Assembly (NCBI GenBank): GCA_027484315.1
Contig: JAIXTE010000131.1
Location: forward strand, 1 to 36,302
Source of the DNA: Burkholderiales bacterium
Lineage (GTDB): Bacteria; Pseudomonadota; Gammaproteobacteria; Burkholderiales; Burkholderiaceae_B
DNA: 36,302 nucleotides
Direction of reading: 5' to 3'
Part shown: positions 8,801-16,455 of the stretch, piece by piece
How the letters are laid out: the number at the start of each line of letters is the position of its first letter
Position numbering within the stretch: the stretch's first letter is position 1
Notes under the pieces: model-generated
Database searches by the model: none
The model's input: only the letters and a program-made list of their open reading frames with translations
Told to the model about the DNA's origin: nothing
Position numbers and translations under genes: made by a program

Positions 8801-9265
8801 ATGGCAGTTAATGTGAACGTAAAAATTGAAAAGTCATTTAAAGTGGCTTGTGATGCGAAAAAGGCATTTGAGCAACTTGCTGATGTTGCAGACACCGTGG
8901 CCTTGTTTCCAAAGCTGGACAAGGTCGTTGATCTGGGTGGTGATGTGTGGCGCTGGGAAATGGCGAAAATCGGGGCGGCCGGCATTTCACACCAAGTTAA
9001 ATATGCGGTGAAATATACCAACGACGGAAAAACAAAAATCGACTGGAACCCTGTCAGCGGTGATGGCAACGCGACCGTATCTGGCGGTTGGTTGATTAAA
9101 GAAGACGGGGCCAAAGCCTGTACAATTTCGTTCCGGTCCACCGGCGAATTTGAAATGCCTGTGCCGAGATTGATGAAAGGCATCGCCGAAGGCATCGTCA
9201 AATCGGAATTTGATGCACAGGTGGGTACCTTCCTTGACCGTGTCAAAGCCAAACTCGAATCTTGA
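8801..9265 (+). CDS. SRPBCC family protein (CoxG/START-like fold)
   Basis: A 154-residue soluble protein with no signal peptide. The pattern of an N-terminal strand (VNVNVKIEKSFKVACDAKKAFEQLADV), a glycine-rich strand series (DLGGDVWRWEM, KIDWNPVSGDGNATVSGGW), and a final long helix (VPRLMKGIAEGIVKSEFDAQVGTFLDRVKAKL) is that of the helix-grip SRPBCC fold, closest in style to CoxG-like polyketide-cyclase/carbon-monoxide-dehydrogenase-subunit-G proteins. Such proteins bind a hydrophobic ligand. No CO dehydrogenase genes lie nearby, so a CO role is unlikely. The start is backed by GAGGGG 5 bases upstream. It lies 54 bases before an oxidoreductase gene on the same strand and may be co-transcribed with it. 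Confidence 0.8.
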   Translation: MAVNVNVKIEKSFKVACDAKKAFEQLADVADTVALFPKLDKVVDLGGDVWRWEMAKIGAAGISHQVKYAVKYTNDGKTKIDWNPVSGDGNATVSGGWLIKEDGAKACTISFRSTGEFEMPVPRLMKGIAEGIVKSEFDAQVGTFLDRVKAKLES

Positions 9266-9277
9266 TTAAAACAACAA

Positions 9278-9299
9278 GGGTGCCTCGCTGAGGGCACCC
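9278..9299 (+). terminator. Hairpin between the SRPBCC and oxidoreductase genes
   Basis: GGGTGCC pairs with GGCACCC around an 8-base loop directly after the SRPBCC stop. No T-run follows, so it may attenuate or stabilise the transcript rather than end it fully. Confidence 0.45.
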
Positions 9300-9319
9300 C
9301 CTGCGCATTAGGAGACGCA

Positions 9320-10375
9320 ATGCCCTGGATGATTTACGGCGCCAATGGATACACTGGCGAAATGATTGCTCGCGAGGCAGCCAGGCGTGGCATGCGCCCT
9401 ATTCTCGCTGGCCGAAACGAAGCAGCAATCGCTGCGCTGGCTACCCAGTTGAGCTTGCCGAGCCGGGTTTTCTCGTTGAACAACGAGGCTGAAATTCTTC
9501 AAGGTTTGAATGACGTGGATTTGGTGTTGCACTGTGCAGGACCATTTTCCGAAACAGCAGAACCGATGATGCACGCCTGCTTGCAAACCAAAACACACTA
9601 TCTTGACATCACGGGTGAAATCTCCGTGTTTGAGCTGGCGCAATCGCTCAGCGGCAAAGCGAGGAAGCAGAAAATCGTGCTGTGCCCTGGCGTTGGTTTC
9701 GATGTCATTCCAACAGACTGCGTGGCCTCACGCCTGCACGAGTTGCTGCCCGACGCCACGCACCTTGCGCTGGGCTTTGATTCTCGCAGTGGCTTGTCGG
9801 CAGGCACGGCAAAAACCACCGTTGAGGCGATGAAACACGGCGGCCGCGTTCGGGAAGACGGCGAAATCAAGGCTGTTGGATTGGGCTACAGCACACGTGA
9901 AATCAATTTCGGAAACGGTACGAAATACGCTGTCACCATTCCATGGGGCGACGTGTCCACAGCCTTCCACAGCACCGGCATTCGCAATATCGAGGTGTAC
10001 ATTCCCTCCTCGCCGAAGTCGGTTCGCATGATGCGCGCCGCCAATCTGGCTCGTCCGGTTCTGGGCCTTTCGCTTGTGCAAGGCATCCTGAAAAAGCAGG
10101 CTGGCAAGGTGGAAGGGCCTTCGGAAGAGCAGCGTGCAAAAATGCCGGCCTATGTGTGGGGCGAAGCCACCAATGCAGAAGGCAAAAAAGTTGTGGCGCG
10201 TGTTAAAACAGCCAACGGTTACTCGCTGACCGTAACTGGATCACTGGCTGTGGCAAGTTTCATCCTGATGGAAAAAAATGTAGCCGGCGGCGCTTACACA
10301 CCCTCTAAATTGATGGGAAGCGATCTGGTCGAACGGTTGGATGGATGCGGAAAGATCCAGATTTTTGAACAATAA
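9320..10375 (+). CDS. Saccharopine dehydrogenase-like NAD(P)-binding oxidoreductase
   Basis: A 351-residue soluble protein. The extreme N-terminus MPWMIYGANGYTGEMIAREA holds a GxxGxxG-type Rossmann motif, followed by ILAGRNEAAIAAL and the conserved DLVLHCAGPFSETAEPMMHACL and THYLDITGE segments seen in saccharopine dehydrogenase-like and trans-acting enoyl reductase proteins. The C-terminal half is less conserved. The AGGAG site 5 bases before the ATG fixes the start. True saccharopine dehydrogenase activity is not implied, because the family covers many reductases of unknown substrate. The SRPBCC protein upstream may bind the same hydrophobic substrate, but that is inference. A hairpin terminator follows the stop. 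Confidence 0.8.
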   Translation: MPWMIYGANGYTGEMIAREAARRGMRPILAGRNEAAIAALATQLSLPSRVFSLNNEAEILQGLNDVDLVLHCAGPFSETAEPMMHACLQTKTHYLDITGEISVFELAQSLSGKARKQKIVLCPGVGFDVIPTDCVASRLHELLPDATHLALGFDSRSGLSAGTAKTTVEAMKHGGRVREDGEIKAVGLGYSTREINFGNGTKYAVTIPWGDVSTAFHSTGIRNIEVYIPSSPKSVRMMRAANLARPVLGLSLVQGILKKQAGKVEGPSEEQRAKMPAYVWGEATNAEGKKVVARVKTANGYSLTVTGSLAVASFILMEKNVAGGAYTPSKLMGSDLVERLDGCGKIQIFEQ

Positions 10376-10381
10376 AAACAA

Positions 10382-10418
10382 AAACCCCCTTGGTGCAATT
10401 TCCTGCACAAGGGGGTTT
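10382..10418. terminator. Bidirectional rho-independent terminator
   Basis: AAACCCCCTTG pairs with CAAGGGGGTTT, extended by TGCA/TGCA around a short loop. On the minus strand it is followed by TTTTTGTTTTT, making a strong terminator for the lipoprotein gene. On the plus strand it follows the oxidoreductase stop and has a shorter T-run. It separates two convergent genes. Confidence 0.85.
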
Positions 10419-10443
10419 GGGCAAACCATCAGAGAAACCGAAG

Positions 10444-11259
10444 TTACTTGATGAATGCTTCGCTTTGAATTTTCCAACTGCCACTGGCTTTGGACAAAGT
10501 CAGTGTTTTCATCCCTGTGTCATTAAACCGGTTTGACGAATAGGTCTGTTTGAACTTCACAGTGGCCAGCACTTCGGACTGAACATCAATTTGAACGTCA
10601 GACAGGCTCACAGAAATTGTGTCTTTGTCAGACAGTCTGGCCCGTCGTTGGCCTTCCCAAACCGCGCGAGACTTTTTGCCATGCTCAAAGGTTTCAGCAT
10701 AAAAGCTCAAATAGCCTTGTACATCTTTGGACGACCAGGCCGCGGCCCAATTGCTCAACATGTCATTGATCGCCGCTGCGTCACCCACATCTGCAGCAAC
10801 TGCCAGGCTGGGTTCCGGTGCCATCACTTCTCCTGCGCTTGCATCAGGTGCAGGCATTGCGGGCGCTGGGTCAGCCATTGCGGCAGGGGGCGGCGTCAAC
10901 GGTGCAAGGCGAACCACCTTCTCGTCTTTGAAGTAAACAGCGAAGGGCACAAACTCTTCCTGCGCACCTTGTCCTTTTTTCAACACATAATCCCAACGGT
11001 CGTCTTGGTCTTTGGCGCTCAACATCGGTGCACCCAAGCGGTTCTTGACCTGCAAAGGCGACATGCCCAGCTTGATGCGGGCCAAATCAATGTTGGTGAT
11101 GAAATCGCGGGGACCAACGTGTTCAAAATCTGAATCCAGATATTCCGGCACGTCTTTCAGGCCAGTAAGCGATCCACAGGCAGCCAGTACAGTGACGGAA
11201 AGCGCCAAAGCCGCGGTTTTAAAAAATCGAGAAGTGCCGATGCGATCAAATGTACTCAA
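10444..11259 (-). CDS. Lipoprotein with BamE-like and NTF2-like domains
   Basis: A 271-residue predicted lipoprotein. The start is taken as TTG at 11257-11259 (STFDRIGTSRFFKTAALAL), because a GGGAG site lies 6 bases upstream and the next part is a standard signal peptide ending in the lipobox LAAC. Residues 45-120 look like a BamE/SmpA fold: ARIKLGMSPLQVKNRLGAP followed by WDYVLKKG and VYFKDEKVVRL. An Ala/Pro-rich linker (about 120-160) leads to an NTF2-like domain of the type found in Cds6/L,D-transpeptidase-linked proteins: INDMLSNWAAAWSSKDVQGY, FYAETFEHG, and a KFKQTYSSN...KTLTLSKASGSWKIQSE ending. Such proteins act at the periplasmic face of the outer membrane. A role in envelope assembly is inferred. 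It is not the housekeeping BamE, which is about 110-160 residues. Confidence 0.75.
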   Translation of the reverse strand: MSTFDRIGTSRFFKTAALALSVTVLAACGSLTGLKDVPEYLDSDFEHVGPRDFITNIDLARIKLGMSPLQVKNRLGAPMLSAKDQDDRWDYVLKKGQGAQEEFVPFAVYFKDEKVVRLAPLTPPPAAMADPAPAMPAPDASAGEVMAPEPSLAVAADVGDAAAINDMLSNWAAAWSSKDVQGYLSFYAETFEHGKKSRAVWEGQRRARLSDKDTISVSLSDVQIDVQSEVLATVKFKQTYSSNRFNDTGMKTLTLSKASGSWKIQSEAFIK

Positions 11260-11370
11260 AGTTGTCTCCCTTTGATGTGTATTGTGTTGAAGTCGTTTGA
11301 TAATACGAGAATATAGCCACCTAACGGACAGACTATAACAATTTATTTGCAGCAAACAGGACCCAACATT

Positions 11371-12513
11371 ATGAACACCACCATTATTGGCAGCGGCGTT
11401 GCCGCTTGGACTTTGGTGCGCGAACTGCGCAAGGCTGACCCGGAGGCTGAAATCCGCCTGATTACCGCCGACAGTGGCGACTTTTACTCCAAGCCCATGC
11501 TGTCCAATGCGCTAGCCAGCGGCAAAACGCCTGAAAGCCTGGTCATGACTCCTGCCGCCAAATTTGCCGAACAACAAAAGGTGGAACTGATATCCAATGC
11601 GACAGTTCACACGGTAGACGCAACTGGCCGTAAAGTGACAAGCACCGCCGGCGATTTCAGCTATAACAACCTGGTACTGGCTCTGGGTGCAGACACCATC
11701 AAGTTACCGATTGAAGGCGATGGTGCAGCAGACGTGATCAGCGTCAATGACCTGACCGATTATGCCGCCTTCCGCAAACTGCTGGACGGCAAGAAGGAAG
11801 TGGCCGTGTTGGGCGCGGGCCTGATTGGTTGTGAATTTGCCAACGACTTGCTGAAGGCTGACATTCACACCACCGTGTTTGATCTCGCTGACCGCCCTTT
11901 GGCAAGGCTGCTGCCCGAACAGGCCAGCGCTTTCATGCAAACCAAACTGGCTGACAAAGGCGTGAGCTGGAAACTGGGACGCACAGTGGCCAATATTGTA
12001 AAGTCGGAAACCGGATACACGGTGACCGATTCCACAGGTGAATCCACCCAAGCCGACCTGGTGCTTTCAGCCGTGGGTCTGCGCCCCCGCACAGACCTGG
12101 CCAAAACCGCCGGTTTGACTGTGGGACGTGGCATAGTAGTCAACGGCTTGGGGCAAACAAGCAACGAGCACATTTACTCGCTTGGCGATTGCGCAGAATA
12201 CCTGGGCAAATTTGTGCTGCCTTACATCATGCCGGTGATGCAGGCCGCACGTGCCATGGCGCAAACCTTGTCTGGCAAGCCCACCGAGATCAAATTCCCG
12301 GCCATGCCCGTCAGCATCAAAACACCAGATTGCCCAGCTGTTGTGAACCCACCCCTGCCAGAACATGAGGGCGAATGGGAAATCACAGCGGACGAAAATG
12401 GCGTAAAAGCCCTATTCAAAGGCAAAGATGGCGCCTTGCTGGGCATGGCCTTGCTGGGCGAAGCCAGCAAAGAACGCCAGGCCCTGACCCCCCAACTGCC
12501 CGCGATGATTTAA
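11371..12513 (+). CDS. Rubredoxin reductase-like FAD-dependent NAD(P)H oxidoreductase
   Basis: A 380-residue soluble flavoprotein. The FAD-binding Rossmann motif is at the very start (TTIIGSGVAAWTLVRELRK). The NAD-binding motif VAVLGAGLIGCEFANDLL follows near residue 145, and the second FAD motif is HIYSLGDCAEY. Other family landmarks are FYSKPMLSNALASGKTPESL and the C-terminal SIKTPDCPAVVNPP region resembling rubredoxin-binding domains of AlkT/RubB. Known family members pass electrons from NAD(P)H to rubredoxin, for alkane hydroxylases or oxygen defence. The frame also allows a TTG start at 11347, but the ATG at 11371 has an AGGA site at correct distance. No rubredoxin gene is in the window, so the partner is unknown. 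Its start is divergent from the BamE-like lipoprotein gene. Confidence 0.85.
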   Translation: MNTTIIGSGVAAWTLVRELRKADPEAEIRLITADSGDFYSKPMLSNALASGKTPESLVMTPAAKFAEQQKVELISNATVHTVDATGRKVTSTAGDFSYNNLVLALGADTIKLPIEGDGAADVISVNDLTDYAAFRKLLDGKKEVAVLGAGLIGCEFANDLLKADIHTTVFDLADRPLARLLPEQASAFMQTKLADKGVSWKLGRTVANIVKSETGYTVTDSTGESTQADLVLSAVGLRPRTDLAKTAGLTVGRGIVVNGLGQTSNEHIYSLGDCAEYLGKFVLPYIMPVMQAARAMAQTLSGKPTEIKFPAMPVSIKTPDCPAVVNPPLPEHEGEWEITADENGVKALFKGKDGALLGMALLGEASKERQALTPQLPAMI

Positions 12514-12551
12514 AATTGCGACAACGTTTAACTTATTGAATTGGAAACTGA

Positions 12552-14213
12552 ATGGCCCAGTACGTATACAGCATGAACCGCGTGGGGAAGATTGTTCCCC
12601 CCAAGCGCCAGATTTTGAAAAACATTTCGCTCAGCTTTTTCCCCGGCGCGAAAATTGGCGTGCTGGGCTTGAACGGCTCGGGTAAATCCACCCTGTTGAA
12701 AATCATGGCCGGTGTGGACAAGGACATTGAAGGCGAAGCCGTGCCCATGCCCAATTTGAATATTGGGTATTTGAGCCAGGAACCTGAATTGAACCCGGCG
12801 CACACCGTGCGCCAAGCCGTTGAAGAAGGTTTGGGTGACCTGGGTATGGCCCAGCAAAAACTGGAAGAAATTTACGCAGCCTATGCCGACCCGGAAGCCG
12901 ACTTCGACAAGCTCGCCGAAGAACAGGCCAAGTGGGAAGCCATTATTGCTGCAGCCGGAAATGATGCAGAGCACTTGATGGAAATTGCAGCCGATTCATT
13001 GCGCCTACCCCCTTGGGACGCCAGCGTTGAGCATTTGTCTGGTGGTGAATAACGCCGCGTGGCCCTGTGCCGCCTGCTGATGAGCAAGCCCGACATGCTG
13101 CTGCTGGACGAACCCACCAACCACCTGGACGCGGAATCCGTTCACTGGCTGGAGCAGTTCCTGCACAAGTTCCCCGGCACCGTGGTGGCTGTCACCCACG
13201 ACCGGTATTTCCTGGACAACGCCGCCGAATGGATTCTTGAACTGGATCGTGGGTCCGGCATTCCTTGGAAAGGCAATTACAGTTCCTGGCTGGACCAGAA
13301 ACAGGATCGCCTGAAGCAGGAAGAAAGCAGCGAAAGCGCCCGCCAGAAAGCCTTGAAAAAGGAACTGGAATGGGTCCGTCAGAACCCCAAGGGTCGACAG
13401 GCCAAGTCCAAGGCGCGTATTGCACGCTTTGAAGAACTTTCAAGCCATGAATACCAGAAACGCAATGAAACACAGGAAATTTTCATTCCAGTAGCCGAGC
13501 GTTTGGGCAACGAAGTCATTGAATTTGAAAACGTCAGCAAAGCCTTTGGCGACCGCCTGCTGATCGACAACCTCAGCTTCAAGATTCCACCCGGTGCAAT
13601 CGTGGGTGTAATCGGCCCCAACGGTGCGGGCAAGTCCACCCTGTTCAAGATGTTGACAGGCAAAGAGCAACCCACCAGCGGCAACATCAAGATTGGTTCA
13701 ACAGTGCGCATGGCCGTTGTGGACCAAACTCGTGATTCACTGCCGAATGACAAAACCGTGTTTGACGGTGTGGCCGAGGGCGCAGACATTCTGACAGTGG
13801 GCAAGTTCGAAATGCCTTCCCGTGCTTACCTGGGCCGTTTCAACTTCAAGGGCGGCGATCAGCAAAAGATGATCGGCAATTTGTCGGGTGGTGAACGCGG
13901 TCGACTGCATTTGGCCAAAACCCTGATTTCCGGCGGTAACGTGTTGCTGCTGGACGAACCGTCCAACGACCTGGACGTGGAAACACTGCGTTCGCTGGAA
14001 GACGCGCTGCTGGAGTTTGCGGGCACCGTGCTGGTTACATCGCACGACCGTTGGTTCCTGGACAAGATTGCCACGCACATTCTGGCCTGTGAAGGTGACT
14101 CCCAATGGGTGTTCTTCGACGGTAACTTCCAGGAATACGAAGCCGACAAGGTGAAGCGCCTGGGTGAAGAAGGTGCACGGCCAAAACGTGTACGCTACAA
14201 GCCGCTGAAGTAA
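12552..14213 (+). pseudogene. ettA: Energy-dependent translational throttle protein EttA (ABC-F), interrupted by one in-frame stop
   Basis: The frame from 12552 to 14213 encodes a full-size EttA (553 codons before the final stop; E. coli 555), but codon 167 at 13050-13052 is TAA. Upstream lies [20 protein letters not shown], Walker [11 protein letters not shown] and the first signature LSGGE. After the stop the same frame goes on with [20 protein letters not shown], a second NBD with [20 protein letters not shown], and the [11 protein letters not shown] motif. Homologues have Q or R where the stop is, so a single C-to-T change in CAA would explain it. EttA binds the ribosomal E site and gates entry into elongation according to ADP/ATP ratio. 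As written, only a 166-residue half NBD (12552-13052) and perhaps a restart product (for example from GTG 13059) could be made. Sequencing error, fresh mutation or readthrough are all possible. Everything else is intact. Confidence 0.9.
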
Positions 14214-14232
14214 AACAAGGGGCAGCCCCATG

Positions 14233-14272
14233 AAAAGCCGAACACGACCATTGCGTTGTGTTCGGCTTTTTT
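14233..14272 (+). terminator. Rho-independent terminator after ettA
   Basis: AAAAGCCGAACAC pairs perfectly with GTGTTCGGCTTTT around a 12-base loop, ending in a run of six T. It starts 20 bases after the ettA stop. The next gene therefore has its own promoter in the 67 bases that follow, where I see no clear -35/-10. Confidence 0.92.
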
Positions 14273-14339
14273 CATATTAAAAAAAGGAACTGGACGCCGG
14301 CGAAATTCAACTTAAGTCATTAAGTCGCAGGAGTTTGCC

Positions 14340-16451
14340 GTGTCCCTCAATTCAATATCCGGAAATCAGCCGGTTCAAGGTCAGCCGCAACTGAACCGGG
14401 AAATCCAGAGCAATCAAAGCCCCGTTTCACAGGCCAGTCGTGAAATTGGCACCAGCTTGATGAAAGACTTGCCCCGCGTGCCCTTAGAAGAAGCGTCGGC
14501 ACTGGCCAAACCTGTCATGCGACTGTACGCCATGCTTTCAAACCTGACGTTCCGTTTCAAGTCATTCTTTAGCCCAGGCAGCCTGGCAGGCAATCAAGAC
14601 CTGCCTTTTCCGTTCAAATTGTCTTATCAGATCCAAAGCCTGGACAAGGCGGAAGGAACGATTTCAGGTCACCCTGCGTTTGAAGTTCCACGCTCTTCAC
14701 TGTTGGCAAGAATTGCCCACACTCGGCAAGGATTGGTACAAATTCAGTCCGGGACTGAAAAATGCCTGGGGTCGACCATCTGGAATTGCCTGAGGTCTCC
14801 AGAGTTTGAACAGGGAATTGCGCTGAATGACGATCAAAAAATCGTGGGTTGTTACAAAAAGGAACTCGGTTTTCGAACAACGCAGTGGTGTTTGCAGGTT
14901 TACGATTCCTCGGAGGGAGAAACTGTTGAAGTTCCGATCACCGTGTTCAAGATCGAAAACCAGCGACCTGAACATGCGGATGAGCCTGAAAAATTGGTCA
15001 AGGCAAGAATGCTCAATGAAAACCTGGCCGACATCAAGGTGGCCATGGACAGCCACCTGGAGGCTATTCATCCAGCTTACAGGGACAGTGTGATGCAACC
15101 CATGGTGTTGTGTGACAGTCAGCCGCAACTTGCCAATCTCGTGGTGGCACAGGAAGAACTGCTTTCCCGACTGTACAGCGGGCAATGCACAAGCATCCAT
15201 CAGATGGACATGCAGATCGACGAAGTGCTTCACATGGTCAGCCCTGAACGCACACTGTTTGAGAGCAAGGAAGAACAATTCAGCTTTTACGCCAATGTGA
15301 TGGATGCCTTCGAGAACCACCACACAGACGTCTTGACGAGAAAAAGTATGGCGCATGCCCATGAAATCAGGGCATCCCGAAGGCACATTCCAGTTCCTGA
15401 TTTTCCAATTACAGCTGTGCCCTTGGGCGTGATTACACCACCTGTTGCTACCAAACCTGCAATGATCAAGGTGCTGGAAAGGGCCATCGTTGCGCCAGCA
15501 CCAGCCGACGTGTCCACACCAACTCTTGCAGGCAAGAAACCTCTAACCAAACCTTCGTTGCTGCTTGAACCTTTTGCATACAAGGAACCTTTGAAGCAAA
15601 TGCAGTGCGCAGTGAATAGCGTGAACACATATTTTCAAACTGAGGTAATGACACCTGAAAAAATGGCCAAGACGGTTATAGAAAAGATGCGTGACTTCGG
15701 CGAGGACCTGTCGGGTCTTGATGGTTTGGGACACCCAGACCTGGTTGAGGCCGTTGAAAGCGGGAAAACGATCATCATGCGCAAAGCAGACTTTCTTGGC
15801 CCAAAACCCAACGAAAAGCCGAAGAATGATTTGCTGCATAACGGCACACCCGCCGAGCAGTGGAAGGACCTTATCAATACTTCTGCACCTTTAGGGCCTG
15901 GAAAGGAGTGGGTAAATAACAAGGATGAATTGGATGGCATTGAACGCCTGGCGATTACGCCGAGTGACTGGCTAAGCGCCTATTCAGGCGTGGGTATTGA
16001 TTTGCTTGGAGGAACCATCAATTCGCTTCTGAAAACTGCGAAAAATGACCCGACCTGGGATCACTTGCCCAAAGCTGTTTTCATCCACCAGTTAAGGGGT
16101 GAAACATTGGACGAACGCAAACTCAAGATCGAAGCGCTGGTTAAAAAGGTCAAAGTCACACTCCCGAATGCCATGCGCAAAAATCAGGAATTTCAGATGG
16201 TTGTGTTGACAGGGTCAGGTAAACACGGTGGGAACCATTTCTTCACGATTGCCTACAACAAACCCAATGACAACTGGATCAGCCTGAACAGCGACAGAAC
16301 AGTCGACAAAGGTGAGCAGCGCTGTGAAGTGTTCTGTGAAAACGACGAGCTTGAAGAGAAATTGCTGGATGGGGTGTATGCCGTGCTTGCACCTTTCGAC
16401 AATACAACACTGAAGGGAACGGAAAGCCCGGCTAGCATGCACAGGGCCTAG
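14340..16451 (+). CDS. Unknown 703-residue protein with a Josephin/papain-like cysteine protease domain at the C-terminus
   Basis: It starts with GTG at 14340, supported by CAGGAG 6 bases upstream. There is no signal peptide or membrane helix. The first 35 residues are rich in Ser, Asn and Gln (SLNSISGNQPVQGQPQLNRE), like the N-terminal export region of many type III effectors. Residues 40-400 match nothing I recognise; there is a Pro/Ala-rich linker at about 360-410. From residue 418 the order of motifs matches the Josephin deubiquitinase fold: QMQCAVNSVNTYFQ then MTPEKMA (candidate nucleophile C423), SGVGIDLLGGTINSLL, NHFFTIAYNKPNDNWISLNSD (candidate H633 and N650 or D652), and a closing DGVYAVLAPFD. 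The Cys-His distance (210) is about twice that of ataxin-3, implying an insert. It converges tail-to-tail with the CheB-CheR gene, 4 bases between stops. Function is inferred: a possible secreted or intracellular protease/deubiquitinase-like effector. Confidence 0.6.
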   Translation: MSLNSISGNQPVQGQPQLNREIQSNQSPVSQASREIGTSLMKDLPRVPLEEASALAKPVMRLYAMLSNLTFRFKSFFSPGSLAGNQDLPFPFKLSYQIQSLDKAEGTISGHPAFEVPRSSLLARIAHTRQGLVQIQSGTEKCLGSTIWNCLRSPEFEQGIALNDDQKIVGCYKKELGFRTTQWCLQVYDSSEGETVEVPITVFKIENQRPEHADEPEKLVKARMLNENLADIKVAMDSHLEAIHPAYRDSVMQPMVLCDSQPQLANLVVAQEELLSRLYSGQCTSIHQMDMQIDEVLHMVSPERTLFESKEEQFSFYANVMDAFENHHTDVLTRKSMAHAHEIRASRRHIPVPDFPITAVPLGVITPPVATKPAMIKVLERAIVAPAPADVSTPTLAGKKPLTKPSLLLEPFAYKEPLKQMQCAVNSVNTYFQTEVMTPEKMAKTVIEKMRDFGEDLSGLDGLGHPDLVEAVESGKTIIMRKADFLGPKPNEKPKNDLLHNGTPAEQWKDLINTSAPLGPGKEWVNNKDELDGIERLAITPSDWLSAYSGVGIDLLGGTINSLLKTAKNDPTWDHLPKAVFIHQLRGETLDERKLKIEALVKKVKVTLPNAMRKNQEFQMVVLTGSGKHGGNHFFTIAYNKPNDNWISLNSDRTVDKGEQRCEVFCENDELEEKLLDGVYAVLAPFDNTTLKGTESPASMHRA

Positions 16452-16455
16452 TGAA

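Noticed and set aside
13059..14213. A separate intact single gene for an ABC ATPase starting at 13059
   Set aside because: It begins in the middle of an ABC signature motif and is in frame with the upstream half, so it is the rest of the interrupted ettA gene, not an independent gene.
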